A DNA stretch of 64,000 nt from Streptomyces sp. NBC_01314 (GCF_041435215.1 NZ_CP108394.1:1488001-1552000); one strand, 5' to 3'. Counted from the first letter of the stretch, positions 27,881-38,696 are shown. The notes: generated by a model not told the origin, from the letters alone. Made by a program: numbers and translations.

Positions 27881-28738
27881 GTGAAGATCGCCCTCGACCC
27901 GTACATGATCCGCGATGTCCCGCTCCTCGAACTGCCCGCGGTGGTCGCCGAGTTGGGCTACGAGTGGATCGAGCTCTCCCCCCGAGAGGACTTCATCCCC
28001 TTCTTCCGCCATCCGCGCGTGGACGACGCCACCGTACGGAAGTTCCGCAAGGCGTTGGACGCGGCGGGTGTCGGGATCTCCTCCCTCCTGCCCCTCTTCC
28101 GCTGGTCCGGCCCCGACGAGGACGCCCGGCAGGCCGCCGTCCGCTACTGGAAGCGGTCCATCCAGATCTGCTCGGACCTCGGCGTGGACAGCATGATCTC
28201 CGAGTTCAACGGCCGCCCCGAGGACCCGGACCGCAGCGAGGCCCAGTTCTGGAAGTCGATGGACGAACTCCTCCCGCTCTTCGAGCAGGAAGGCATCAAG
28301 CTCGCCCTGGAGCCGCACCCGGACGACTTCGTCGAGGACGGCCACGACGCAGTGAACCTGATCCGCGGAATCAACCACCCCAACGTCAGCTTCCTCTACT
28401 GCGCCCCGCACACCTTCCACATCGGCAATGACGCCCCCGGCATCATCAAGCGCGCGGGCGACCTGCTCACCCATGTCCATCTGGCCGACGTCCTCGACCA
28501 CACGGCCTCCTCGGGCAACCGCTACATCCTCAACCCGCCCGGCACGACGGCACGGGTCCACCAGCACCTCGACATGGGCCAGGGCGAGGTCGACTTCGAC
28601 GAACTCTTCCGCGAACTGCGCACGAACGGGTTCGACGGCACCCTCACGTCCTGCGTCTTCGCCTGGGAGGACCGCGCCAAGGAGTCGTCCGTCCTCATGC
28701 GGAAGAAGATCGACGAGTACCTGGCCACCTGGTCCTGA
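27881..28738 (+). CDS. IolH-like sugar phosphate isomerase/epimerase
   Basis: This 285-residue TIM-barrel protein is of the AP-endonuclease-2 (xylose-isomerase-like) superfamily. The start KIALDPYMIRDVPLLELPAV and LSPREDFIPFFRHPRVDD closely resemble IolH proteins of inositol clusters. Metal-binding residues are expected in ALEPHPDDF, HVHLADV and the late HQHLDMGQGEVD. The exact reaction of IolH is not established. It starts with GTG 53 bp after the ATPase gene, with GGAAGG upstream, and probably belongs to the transporter operon. Confidence 0.8.
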   Translation: MKIALDPYMIRDVPLLELPAVVAELGYEWIELSPREDFIPFFRHPRVDDATVRKFRKALDAAGVGISSLLPLFRWSGPDEDARQAAVRYWKRSIQICSDLGVDSMISEFNGRPEDPDRSEAQFWKSMDELLPLFEQEGIKLALEPHPDDFVEDGHDAVNLIRGINHPNVSFLYCAPHTFHIGNDAPGIIKRAGDLLTHVHLADVLDHTASSGNRYILNPPGTTARVHQHLDMGQGEVDFDELFRELRTNGFDGTLTSCVFAWEDRAKESSVLMRKKIDEYLATWS

Positions 28739-28815
28739 AGCCCCGGGCTCGGGCCTGGGCAGCCTGACCGTCCGCGATGGCGAACCAGGTCCGAGCAGGC
28801 TGTCGCGACAACCTA

Positions 28816-28844
28816 TTGACATGACATGTCGGCGAAGGCATCGT
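28816..28844 (+). promoter_or_regulatory. Putative iolC operon promoter
   Basis: TTGACA (28816-28821) and CATCGT (28839-28844) are 17 bp apart. The -10 is weak, but the operator follows 18 bp downstream. Confidence 0.5.
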
Positions 28845-28861
28845 TCTCGCCGCAGGCGCTT

Positions 28862-28875
28862 TTAAAGCGCTTTAA
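28862..28875. promoter_or_regulatory. LacI-type operator, copy 2
   Basis: TTAAAGCGCTTTAA is identical to the site at 24699-24712. It lies 30 bp before iolC, where bound repressor would block transcription. Confidence 0.85.
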
Positions 28876-28905
28876 GTCTCGTTTTGAGCAAGGGAAACCG
28901 CTGTT

Positions 28906-29874
28906 ATGCCGTACGAAGTGCTGACCATGGGCCGTGTGGGAGTGGATGTGTATCCCCTTCAGACCGGCGTGGGACTGGCCGAGGTCACCTCGTTCGGCAA
29001 GTACCTCGGCGGCAGCCCGACCAACGTCGCCGTCGCCGCGGCCCGCTACGGGCACAGCGCGAGCGTCGTCACCAAGACCGGCCGCGACCCGTTCGGGGAC
29101 TTCGTCCGGCAGGCGCTGGAGGGATACGGCGTCGACTCCGGCTTCGTCAGCACGTCGGACATCGCGCCGACGCCGGTGACGTTCTGCGAGATCTTCCCGC
29201 CGGACGACTTCCCGCTGTACTTCTACCGACTGCCCAAGGCCCCTGACCTGGACATCCGTCCGGAGGAGCTGGACCTCGAGGCCGTACGCGACGCCCATGT
29301 CCTCTGGATGACCGGGACCGGGCTGAGCGAGGAGCCGAGCCGCTCGACCACCCTCGCCGCGCTGGCGCACCGGGCGAAGGCCGGCACGACGGTCTTCGAC
29401 CTGGACTGGCGGCCGATGTTCTGGTCGGACCCGGCCGAGGCCCGCACGTACTACGCCGAGGCCCTGCGCCACACCACGGTCGCCGTCGGGAACCTCGACG
29501 AGTGCGAGGTGGCGACCGGGGAACGCGAGCCGTACGCCGCCGCGAAGGCACTGCTCGCCGCCGGTGTGGAGCTGGCCGTGGTCAAGCAGGGCCCCAAGGG
29601 CGTGCTGGCCATGGGCCGCGACGGCTCGATGATCGAGATCCCGCCGGTCCCGGTGGACGTCGTCAACGGCCTCGGCGCGGGTGACGCCTTCGGCGGCGCG
29701 CTGTGCCACGGCCTGCTGGCCGGCTGGGACACGCGCCGCACGGTGTCCTTCGCCAACGCGGCCGGCGCGATCGTGGCGGGCCGGCTGTCCTGCTCCGACG
29801 CCATGCCCACCGAGGCCGAGGTCGAGGCCAAGCTCCGCGAGGCAGCCCTCGCATCCGCCGAACGAGAGGTGTGA
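28906..29874 (+). CDS. iolC: 5-dehydro-2-deoxygluconokinase
   Basis: This 322-residue PfkB-family kinase phosphorylates 2-deoxy-5-keto-D-gluconate in inositol breakdown. It begins VLTMGRVGVDVYPLQTGVGL, then has FGKYLGGSPTNVAVAAARYG, the substrate-binding PfkB motif. The C-terminal motif VNGLGAGDAFGGALCHGLL contains the catalytic Asp. It is the first gene of the main iol operon, 30 bp after operator copy 2, and precedes the aldolase gene by 4 bp. Confidence 0.93.
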   Translation: MPYEVLTMGRVGVDVYPLQTGVGLAEVTSFGKYLGGSPTNVAVAAARYGHSASVVTKTGRDPFGDFVRQALEGYGVDSGFVSTSDIAPTPVTFCEIFPPDDFPLYFYRLPKAPDLDIRPEELDLEAVRDAHVLWMTGTGLSEEPSRSTTLAALAHRAKAGTTVFDLDWRPMFWSDPAEARTYYAEALRHTTVAVGNLDECEVATGEREPYAAAKALLAAGVELAVVKQGPKGVLAMGRDGSMIEIPPVPVDVVNGLGAGDAFGGALCHGLLAGWDTRRTVSFANAAGAIVAGRLSCSDAMPTEAEVEAKLREAALASAEREV

Positions 29875-29878
29875 CGCC

Positions 29879-30751
29879 ATGCTGCCCGACAACGTGAGCC
29901 GGATCGTGGGGGCCCGCGTCGGTGACCCCGGCGCCATCGCGACGGCCGCCGCACGCCGTGTGAAGGCGACCTCGCTGCTCGGCGAGCACGGCAAGGCCAT
30001 GATCATCGCCGCCGACCACCCCGCACGCGGCGCCAACGGCGTCGGCGGCGACCCGAACGCGATGGCCGACCGGTTCAAGCTGCTCGACCGGCTGTGTGTG
30101 GCGCTGGAACGGCCTGGTGTGACGGGGGCGTTGGCCACCGCCGACATCCTGGAGGACCTGCTGCTGCTCGGTGTCCTCGACGGCAAGAGCGTCTTCGGTT
30201 CCATGAACCGGGGCGGTCTCGCGGGTTCGGTCTTCGAGATCGACGACCGATTCACCGGGTACGACGCGGCGACCATCGCCGCGATGGGCTTCGACGGCGG
30301 CAAGATGCTCACCCGCATCGCCCTCGACGACCCGGCCACCCCGTCGATCCTGGAGAACACCGCCCGTGCGGTCGATGAGCTGAATGACCGTCAACTGATA
30401 GCCATGGTCGAGCCGTTCCTCTCCGTCTGGCAGGACGGGAAGATCCGCAACGACCTCTCCCCCGAGGCCGTCGCCAAGTCCATCACCATCGCCTCCGGGC
30501 TGGGCCGCCGCACCGCCTACACCTGGCTGAAGCTGCCGGTCGTCGACGACATGGAACGCGTCCTCGCCTCCTCCACCCTGCCCGCGCTGCTGCTGGGCGG
30601 TGAGGTCAAGGACGCCGACGCGGCCTTCGCCTCCTGGGGCAAGGCACTCAAGCAGCCCACCGCGCAGGGCCTGGTCGTCGGCCGCTCCCTGCTCTACCCC
30701 TCGTCCGGCGATGTCGCCGGAGCCGTGGACCGGGCGGTGAGCCTGCTGTGA
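29879..30751 (+). CDS. Cgl0158-type aldolase, probable IolJ replacement
   Basis: This 290-residue TIM-barrel protein resembles the DeoC/LacD-like Cgl0158 family found in actinobacterial inositol clusters. It is likely to cleave 2-deoxy-5-keto-gluconate-6-phosphate to dihydroxyacetone phosphate and malonate semialdehyde. Useful segments are AMIIAADHPARGANGVGG near the start, FDGGKMLTRIALDD, and YTWLKLPVVDDME with the likely Schiff-base lysine. Its place between iolC and iolB fits the missing aldolase step. The reaction is inferred from context. It overlaps iolB by a GTGA. Confidence 0.8.
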   Translation: MLPDNVSRIVGARVGDPGAIATAAARRVKATSLLGEHGKAMIIAADHPARGANGVGGDPNAMADRFKLLDRLCVALERPGVTGALATADILEDLLLLGVLDGKSVFGSMNRGGLAGSVFEIDDRFTGYDAATIAAMGFDGGKMLTRIALDDPATPSILENTARAVDELNDRQLIAMVEPFLSVWQDGKIRNDLSPEAVAKSITIASGLGRRTAYTWLKLPVVDDMERVLASSTLPALLLGGEVKDADAAFASWGKALKQPTAQGLVVGRSLLYPSSGDVAGAVDRAVSLL

Positions 30752-31638
30752 GCGACGCGAACAGGTACCACCTGCCGAGGGGGACTTCCGCCGACGGCCC
30801 GTACGACCTCCTGGTCACGCCGGAGTCGGCGGGCTGGGGATACTCCGGCCTCAGGGTGCTGACTCTGAAGGCGGGCGAGGCACATGCCCTGTCCACCGGG
30901 GACTCCGAGTTCCTGGTCCTACCGCTGACGGGCTCCTGCACCGTCACCACGGACGGCAAGGCCTTCGAACTGGCCGGTCGAACGGGCGTGTTCGCCTCGG
31001 CCACCGACTTCGCCTATGTGCCGCGCGGGTCGCAGACTCTCATCAGCAGCGCGTCCGGGGGACGGTTCGCGCTGCCCTCCGCCCGTACCGGGCGGAACGG
31101 CCTTCCCGCCCGGTACGGGCGCAAGGAGGACGTGCCCGTCGAACTGCGCGGCGCCGGAGCGTGCTCCCGGCAGGTCAACAACTACTGCCTGCCGGGCACG
31201 TTCGAGGCCGAGCAGTTGCTGGTGTGCGAAGTACTGACCCCCGGTGGCAACTGGTCGTCGTATCCGCCGCACAAGCACGACGAGGTGCGCATCGACGAGG
31301 CCGGCGACCCGGTCGAGTCGGAGCTGGAGGAGATCTACTACTTCGAGGTCGCCGGCGACGGGAACGGCTTCGGCTACCAGCGGGTCTACGGGACGGCCGA
31401 GCGGCCGATCGACGTGCTCGCCGAGATCCGCTCCGGCGACACCGTCCTCATCCCGCACGGCTGGCACGGCCCGTCCGTCGCCGCGCCCGGCTACGACCTG
31501 TACTACCTCAACGTCATGGCCGGTCCCGGGCAGGACCGCGCCTGGCTGATCTGCGACGACCCCGCGCACGGCTGGGTGCGCGGCACCTGGGCCGCGCAGG
31601 ACGTCGACGACCGGCTGCCCTTCGGAGAGAACCGATGA
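30748..31638 (+). CDS. iolB: 5-deoxy-glucuronate isomerase
   Basis: This 296-residue bicupin enzyme converts 5-deoxy-glucuronate to 2-deoxy-5-keto-gluconate. The metal-binding cupin motif is SSYPPHKHDEVR with three ligands in His-x-His and a later Glu in LEEIYYFEVAGDGNGFGYQR, both typical of IolB. Later, VLIPHGWHGPSVAAPGYDLYY is also conserved. The GTG start overlaps the aldolase stop, and the stop overlaps iolD by 4 bp. Confidence 0.93.
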   Translation: MSDANRYHLPRGTSADGPYDLLVTPESAGWGYSGLRVLTLKAGEAHALSTGDSEFLVLPLTGSCTVTTDGKAFELAGRTGVFASATDFAYVPRGSQTLISSASGGRFALPSARTGRNGLPARYGRKEDVPVELRGAGACSRQVNNYCLPGTFEAEQLLVCEVLTPGGNWSSYPPHKHDEVRIDEAGDPVESELEEIYYFEVAGDGNGFGYQRVYGTAERPIDVLAEIRSGDTVLIPHGWHGPSVAAPGYDLYYLNVMAGPGQDRAWLICDDPAHGWVRGTWAAQDVDDRLPFGENR

Positions 31639-33518
31639 ACACGGTACGACTGACAACCGCCCAGGCCCTCGTGCGCTTCCTGGCCAATCAGTACAGCGAG
31701 CGCGACGGCCAGGAGCACCGCCTCATCCCCGGCGTCTGGGGCATCTTCGGGCACGGCAACGTCGCCGGCATCGGCCAGGCCCTCCTCCAGGCCGCGGCGA
31801 CCGGCGAGGCCGACCTGCCCTACTACTTGGCGCGCAACGAGCAGGGCATGGTGCACGCGTCGGTGGCGTACGCGAAGATGCGCGACCGGCTGGCGGCCTT
31901 CGCCTGCACGGCGTCGACCGGGCCCGGCTCGACCAACATGATCACGGGTGCCGCGCTGGCGACGACCAACCGCATCCCCGTACTCCTGCTGCCCAGCGAC
32001 ATGTTCGCCACCCGTGCCGCCGACCCCGTCCTCCAACAGCTGGAGGACACCCGGGGCGGGGACGTCACCGTCAACGACGCCTTCCGTGCCGTGTCCAAGT
32101 ACTTCGACCGCATCTCACGCCCCGAGCAGCTGATCCCGGCCGCGCTGGCCGCGATGCGGGTGCTCACCGACCCCGTCGAAACCGGCGCCGTCACCCTCGC
32201 GCTGCCGCAGGACGTGCAGGCGGAAGGCTTCGACTGGCCGCTTTCCTTCTTCCGCCGTCGCGTCTGGCACGTAGGCCGCCCGGTCCCCGAACCCGCTGCG
32301 GTCGAGCGGGCCGCCGCGCTGCTGCGCGGCGCGCGGAAGCCACTGATCGTTGCCGGTGGCGGCACGGTGTACTCCGGCGCCGAGACCCAGCTGCGGGCCT
32401 TCGCCGAAGCCACCGGCATCCCGGTCGCGGACACCCACGCAGGCAAGGGCGCGGTGGCCTGGGACCACCCCTGCGCGGTCGGCGGCATCGGCTCGACCGG
32501 CTCCTACGCCGCGAACGAGCTGGCGAAGGAAGCCGATGTCGTCCTCGGTATCGGCACCCGTTACTCCGACTTCACCACCGCCAGCCACACCGTCTTCGGC
32601 AACCCCGGCGTCACCTTCGTCAACCTCAACGTGGCCCGCCTCGACGCGGTCAAGCACTCCGCCGAGCCGCTGGTCGCCGACGCCCGCCTCGGTATCCAGG
32701 CTCTCGCGGGCGTGCTGACGGACTGGGAGGTCGACCCCTCCTACCGCCGCCGCACCCGAGAACTGATCGCCCGCACCAGGGAGATCGAGGAGGAGTGCTT
32801 CGCCCCCGAGCGCAACACCGGCGCACTCCCCGCCCAGACCCAGATCCTCGGCGCGCTCAATGACGTACTCGGTGACCGTGACGTCGTCATCAACGCGGCC
32901 GGCTCCATGCCCGGCGACCTCCAGCAACTGTGGCGGGCCCGGGACCCGAAGGCCTACCACGTCGAATACGCCTACTCCTGCATGGGCTACGAGGTCGCCG
33001 CCGGCGTCGGCGCCAAGATGGCCGACCCCTCCCGCGAGGTCGTCGTCCTGGTCGGCGACGGCTCCTATCTGATGATGGCCCAGGAAATCGTGACCATGGT
33101 CTCCGAGGGGCTGAAGACCATCATCGTCCTCGTCCAGAACCACGGCTTCGCCTCCATCGGCGCCCTGTCGGAGTCGCTGGGCTCGCAGCGCTTCGGCACC
33201 AAGTACCGCTTCCGCGACGGCAGTTCGGGACAGCTCGACGGCGAAGTGCTCCCCGTCGATCTCGCCGCCAACGCCTCCTCCCTCGGCGCGTACGTCCTGC
33301 ACGCCACCTCCGTGGACGAGTTCCGCGCCGCGATGGAGAAGGCCAAGGCCGCGACCCGCACCACGGTCGTGCACGTCGAGACCGACCTCTACGGGCCCAA
33401 CCCGCCCGGCCACGGCTGGTGGGACGTCCCCGTCAGCGAGACCTCGGCCCTGGACTCCACCCGCACCGCGTACGAGACGTACGCCGCCCACAAGCGCGAC
33501 CAGCGGCACTACCTGTAA
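31635..33518 (+). CDS. iolD: Trihydroxycyclohexanedione hydrolase
   Basis: This 627-residue thiamine-diphosphate enzyme hydrolyses the diketo-inositol ring to 5-deoxy-glucuronate. It has the three domains of the acetolactate synthase family: the N-terminal Pyr domain (ACTASTGPGSTNMITGAALA), the middle domain (ADTHAGKGAVAWDHP), and the C-terminal PP domain with VVVLVGDGSYLMMAQEI and the cofactor-binding continuation VQNHGFASIGALSES. Length is normal for IolD. The ATG at 31635 overlaps iolB by 4 bp. Confidence 0.94.
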   Translation: MNTVRLTTAQALVRFLANQYSERDGQEHRLIPGVWGIFGHGNVAGIGQALLQAAATGEADLPYYLARNEQGMVHASVAYAKMRDRLAAFACTASTGPGSTNMITGAALATTNRIPVLLLPSDMFATRAADPVLQQLEDTRGGDVTVNDAFRAVSKYFDRISRPEQLIPAALAAMRVLTDPVETGAVTLALPQDVQAEGFDWPLSFFRRRVWHVGRPVPEPAAVERAAALLRGARKPLIVAGGGTVYSGAETQLRAFAEATGIPVADTHAGKGAVAWDHPCAVGGIGSTGSYAANELAKEADVVLGIGTRYSDFTTASHTVFGNPGVTFVNLNVARLDAVKHSAEPLVADARLGIQALAGVLTDWEVDPSYRRRTRELIARTREIEEECFAPERNTGALPAQTQILGALNDVLGDRDVVINAAGSMPGDLQQLWRARDPKAYHVEYAYSCMGYEVAAGVGAKMADPSREVVVLVGDGSYLMMAQEIVTMVSEGLKTIIVLVQNHGFASIGALSESLGSQRFGTKYRFRDGSSGQLDGEVLPVDLAANASSLGAYVLHATSVDEFRAAMEKAKAATRTTVVHVETDLYGPNPPGHGWWDVPVSETSALDSTRTAYETYAAHKRDQRHYL

Positions 33519-33547
33519 GTCCCGTCCCCGTAAAGGAAACCCGCACC

Positions 33548-35044
<1,497 letters not shown>

Positions 35045-35079
35045 CCTTCCCCCACAGGGACTTTTCGAAAGGCACCCCC

Positions 35080-36276
35080 ATGACGACTTCGGGCAAGCCC
35101 ATCTCCGTCGCGGTCATCGGCGCCGGTATGGCCGGCCGCAGCCATGCCTCCGGTTACCGCAACGTCAACACGGTCTTCGGCGCCGGGCTGCCGCCGGTCC
35201 GGCTGGCCGCGATAGCCGACGCCAATGTCGCGCTGGGCGAGGACGCCGCGCGCCGCTACGGGTTCGAGAAGGCGCTTCCCAGCTGGGAGGCCGTGGTCGA
35301 GGACCCGACGATCGACGCGGTGAGCATCGTCGTCGGAAACGCCCTGCACCGGCCGATCGCGGAGGCGCTGGTCGCGGCGGGCAAGCACGTGCTGTGCGAG
35401 AAGCCGTTGGCCGGGTCGCTCGAAGACGCCCGTGCGATGGCCGAGTTGGAGCGTTCCGCCGAGGTCGTCACCTCCGTCGGCTACACCTTCCGCCGCTCCC
35501 CCGGCATCGCCGCGATCCGCGACCACGTCCAGCGCGGCGAGCTGGGTGACCTGACCCTGTTCGGCGGCCGATACTGGTGCGACTACGCGATCGACCCGAA
35601 CGGCCCGCTGAGCTGGCGGTTCAAGGGCGGCCCGGGTTCCGGCGCGCTGGGTGACGTCGGCTCGCACGTCATCGACGCCGCCGAGTACGTGGCCGGGCCC
35701 ATCGCCTCGGTCTCCGGTGCCATGCTGTCGACGCAGATCCCCAAGCGCCCGCTGCCGCTGGGCGCAGTCGTCGGGCACAACGCCGCACCGGTCTCCGAGG
35801 AGTTCGGCGAGGTCGAGAACGAGGACACCGCGTCGTTCACGGCCCGCTTCGAGTCCGGGCTCGTGGGCACGTTCTCGGTGACGCGCACCGGCTTCGGCCT
35901 GCCCAACGGGCTTTTCTTCGACGTCCTGGGCCTCGGCGGCCGGGCCGCGTTCGACCAGCACCGGCCCGCCGAGTACCTCTTCGACGACGCCCAGCCCGAC
36001 GGCCGTACGCGCGGCGCCCGGCAGATCATCGCCGGACCGCAGATGCCGTACTTCGCGGGCGGCGTCCCCATGGAGGCGGCCGGTGTGGGTGCCGGCAACG
36101 GCGACAACTTCATCTACCAGGCCCGCGCCTTCCTCGACCAGGTCGCGGGGGTCGCCGAGCCGCTGCCGGCCTGTGCCACGTTCGCCGACGCGCTGCGGAC
36201 GATGGAGATCATCAAGGCCGTCGTCGAGTCCTCCCGGGCCGGTGGCACCGCCGTCGCGGTCCCGCCCGTCGCCTGA
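35080..36276 (+). CDS. Gfo/Idh/MocA-family oxidoreductase
   Basis: This is a 398-residue NAD(P)-dependent sugar oxidoreductase, longer than the IolG at 21156-22196. The cofactor site is VAVIGAGMAGRSHASGYRN, the family lysine lies in CEKPLAGSLEDARAM, and GALGDVGSHVIDAAEYVAG is the usual GDxGxHxxD catalytic stretch. It may oxidise another inositol isomer or a keto-inositol, working with the isomerase encoded 43 bp downstream; this is inferred from the operon. ATG at 35080 follows CGAAAGG. Confidence 0.85.
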   Translation: MTTSGKPISVAVIGAGMAGRSHASGYRNVNTVFGAGLPPVRLAAIADANVALGEDAARRYGFEKALPSWEAVVEDPTIDAVSIVVGNALHRPIAEALVAAGKHVLCEKPLAGSLEDARAMAELERSAEVVTSVGYTFRRSPGIAAIRDHVQRGELGDLTLFGGRYWCDYAIDPNGPLSWRFKGGPGSGALGDVGSHVIDAAEYVAGPIASVSGAMLSTQIPKRPLPLGAVVGHNAAPVSEEFGEVENEDTASFTARFESGLVGTFSVTRTGFGLPNGLFFDVLGLGGRAAFDQHRPAEYLFDDAQPDGRTRGARQIIAGPQMPYFAGGVPMEAAGVGAGNGDNFIYQARAFLDQVAGVAEPLPACATFADALRTMEIIKAVVESSRAGGTAVAVPPVA

Positions 36277-36281
36277 CCACC

Positions 36282-36308
36282 GTAGAGCTCGTAGAGCCCG
36301 TAGAGAAG
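36282..36308. repeat. Short 9-bp tandem repeat
   Basis: GTAGAGCTC, GTAGAGCCC and GTAGAGAAG follow one another in the gap before the last iol-operon gene. Confidence 0.6.
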
Positions 36309-36319
36309 GAAAAGGACAC

Positions 36320-37318
36320 ATGGCCCTCAAGCTCGGCGCCTACACCGCCTGCCTGCACGACCGGACACTCCCCGAGGCCCTCGACATCCTCAAGGAGAAC
36401 GGTCTGACCTCGGTCGAGGTCAACACCGGCGGCTTCATCCCCTCCCCGCACTGCCCGGTCGACCTGCTGCTGTCCTCGGCCACGGCCCGCGAGGAGTACC
36501 TGGCGGCCTTCGCCGACCGGGGCATGGAACTCACCGGCCTCAACTGCAACGGCAACCCGCTCAACCCGCTTCCTGGTGTCGGCCCCAAGCACGCCGACGA
36601 CCTGCGCCGCACCATCCGCCTCGCGGGCCTGCTCGGCGTGAAGCACGTCGTCACCATGTCCGGCACACCGGGCTCCGACCCCGACGCCAAGTACCCCTCC
36701 TGGGTCGTCAACCCCTGGGACGGCGTCTACATGGACGTCCTGGACTACCAGTGGGGCGTGGCCGTCGAGTTCTGGAAGGAGATCGACGCGCTCGCCCGGG
36801 AGAACGACATCCGGGTGGCCATCGAGATGCACCCGCACAACGTGGTGTTCTCCCCGGTCACACTGAAGCGTCTCGTCGACGAGGGCGGTCTGACGAACGT
36901 CGGCGCGGAGATGGACCCCTCGCACCTGATGTGGCAGGGCATGGACATCGTGGCCTCCGTCAAGTGGCTGGGCCCGCTGGTGTTCCACGCCGCCGCGAAG
37001 GACGCCACGCTCTGCCCCGGCGCCGACATCCGCGGTGTCCTGGACACGTCGTTCACGCGCGTGCCCGCCGATGCGCACGGCAAGGTCCCCACCGGCTACG
37101 GCTTCTGGTGCAACGCCTGGCCCGAGAACCCGGCCTGGAAGTTCGTCGCCGTCGGCGAGGGCAACGACGTCCCCTTCTGGACCGAGTTCCTGCGCGCCCT
37201 CGCCGACATCGACCCGGACATGGCCGTGAACATCGAGCACGAGGACGCGGCCTACTCCCAGACGGAGGGCCTGGCCCTGGCGGCGAAGAATCTGCACGCG
37301 GCATCGGCAGCCGTCTGA
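36320..37318 (+). CDS. Xylose-isomerase-like TIM-barrel protein of the iol operon
   Basis: This 332-residue protein belongs to the AP-endonuclease-2 superfamily of sugar phosphate isomerases and epimerases. It begins LKLGAYTACLHDRTLPEAL. Probable metal ligands are in VAIEMHPHNVVF, VGAEMDPSHLMWQGMD, VFHAAAKDATLC and NIEHEDAAY. It lacks the INPIGWxNDD start of canonical IolE dehydratases, so I do not name it iolE, though it could fill that role. It is the last gene before a strong palindrome. ATG follows AAGGAAAAGG. Confidence 0.82.
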   Translation: MALKLGAYTACLHDRTLPEALDILKENGLTSVEVNTGGFIPSPHCPVDLLLSSATAREEYLAAFADRGMELTGLNCNGNPLNPLPGVGPKHADDLRRTIRLAGLLGVKHVVTMSGTPGSDPDAKYPSWVVNPWDGVYMDVLDYQWGVAVEFWKEIDALARENDIRVAIEMHPHNVVFSPVTLKRLVDEGGLTNVGAEMDPSHLMWQGMDIVASVKWLGPLVFHAAAKDATLCPGADIRGVLDTSFTRVPADAHGKVPTGYGFWCNAWPENPAWKFVAVGEGNDVPFWTEFLRALADIDPDMAVNIEHEDAAYSQTEGLALAAKNLHAASAAV

Positions 37319-37337
37319 CGGACGCCCCTGCCTCGAC

Positions 37338-37371
37338 CCGGGGCCGCGCCCACCGGTGGGCGCGGCCCCGG
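37338..37371. terminator. Bidirectional terminator between the iol operon and the monooxygenase gene
   Basis: A perfect palindrome with 17-bp arms, left arm CCGGGGCCGCGCCCACC, lies between convergent genes. There is no loop or U-tract in the DNA as written; an RNA hairpin would open a few central pairs. Confidence 0.8.
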
Positions 37372-37424
37372 TTGAGCCGACTCGCCTCCACCACGGCTCG
37401 CCTCACGGTGGGGGCGGGCCCGAT

Positions 37425-38603
37425 CTACGACGCCTGCCGCTCGTCGAAAGCGTCGATTCCCCACGCGCCCGCATGGGGGCCGAACTCGTTCTCCGCCGCC
37501 TGCGCCGCCAGGCGGGCGTTCCGGGCGCGTGCCTCCGGCCCGTCCGGGAGGTGGTAGTCCTCACCCGCCTTCGCCGAACCGGCCTGCGCCTTCGTGGCGG
37601 TGGCCAGCCGCCGGCCGACGTACCGGTCCAGCGCGTCGGGTACGTCGGCCGGTGCCGCGTCCGCGAGGCAGTCGCCGAGCACCGCCGCGTCGACCAGGGC
37701 CTGGGCCGCGCCCTGGGCTTGGAACGGCACCATCGCGTGAGCGCTGTCGCCGAGCAGGGTCACGCGCCCGGAGCTCCAGCGGGCGAGCGGGGCCCGGGTA
37801 TGGATGCCGTAGCGGAGCACCGTCCCCGTCCGTCCGAGGACGTCGAGCACCCGGGGGTCCCACCCTTCGAACGCGCGCAGATACTCCCCCGGCTCGGCCC
37901 GAGCGGTCCACGACTCCTGCGCCGCCCCGGTTTCGATGACGCCCACGACGTTGAGCAGTTCCCCTCGTCGCACCCAGTAGTGCACGAAGTGCCGTCCGGG
38001 CCCGAGCCAGAGCGCGTACTCCGGGAGGTCCAGGCCGGCCACCTCGTCGGCCGGCAGCAGGGCCCGGTAGGCGGCGGTCCCCGAGAACAGGGCCTCGTCG
38101 GCGCCGAACAGCCACTGGCGGGCCCGGGAACGTACGCCGTCCGCGGCGACGACGAGGTCCGCCTCCAGGCGCTCCCCGTCGGCCGTCGTCACCCGCGCGG
38201 ACCCGCCGTCCTGCTCGATGCCGACGACCACGGTGTTCAGCCGCACCGACTCGGGCGGCACGGCGGCGGCCAGGGCCTGGTGCAGGTCGGCCCGGTGGGC
38301 CTGGAGGTACGGCGCCCCGAACGCGTCCTCGACCTCGCGGCCCAGCGCGAAGCCGCAGATCTCACCGCCGTCGGACCAGGTGCGAAAGCTCAGCCGGGAC
38401 GGCCGGCTGGACCGGGCGGCGACCACGTCGAGCAGCCCCAGCCGACGCAGGACGCGGGTGGCGTTGGGCGCGAGCTGGATCCCCGCGCCGATCTCGGTGA
38501 ACCGCGGCGCCTGCTCGACGAGCGTCACGTCGCACCCGGCGCGCCGCAGACTCAGTGTCGCGGCCAGTCCCCCGATACCCGCCCCCACGACGATCGCCCT
38601 CAT
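37425..38603 (-). CDS. FAD-dependent aromatic-ring monooxygenase
   Basis: This 392-residue flavoprotein is of the class A (salicylate hydroxylase-like) group. The FAD/NADH motif GAGIGGLAATLSLRRAG is near residue 8, DGVRSRARQWLFG is the DG motif, and GRVTLLGDSAHAMVPFQAQGA is the GD motif. It would hydroxylate an aromatic acid; the substrate is unknown. It is next to an AraC/GyrI-like regulator on the same strand but not joined to a visible pathway. Confidence 0.85.
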   Translation of the reverse strand: MRAIVVGAGIGGLAATLSLRRAGCDVTLVEQAPRFTEIGAGIQLAPNATRVLRRLGLLDVVAARSSRPSRLSFRTWSDGGEICGFALGREVEDAFGAPYLQAHRADLHQALAAAVPPESVRLNTVVVGIEQDGGSARVTTADGERLEADLVVAADGVRSRARQWLFGADEALFSGTAAYRALLPADEVAGLDLPEYALWLGPGRHFVHYWVRRGELLNVVGVIETGAAQESWTARAEPGEYLRAFEGWDPRVLDVLGRTGTVLRYGIHTRAPLARWSSGRVTLLGDSAHAMVPFQAQGAAQALVDAAVLGDCLADAAPADVPDALDRYVGRRLATATKAQAGSAKAGEDYHLPDGPEARARNARLAAQAAENEFGPHAGAWGIDAFDERQAS

Positions 38604-38696
38604 GTCCCCACCTCAGGTCGACGTCGTTTCACGCTACCGGCGGACGACGACCGGAGGGGAGGCGCGCGACGACGCGAAGTCGCCGCGCGCCGGCGC

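Noticed and set aside
28801-28810. TGTCGCGACA palindrome upstream of iolC
   Set aside because: It is not repeated at other iol promoters and such short GC palindromes are frequent here.
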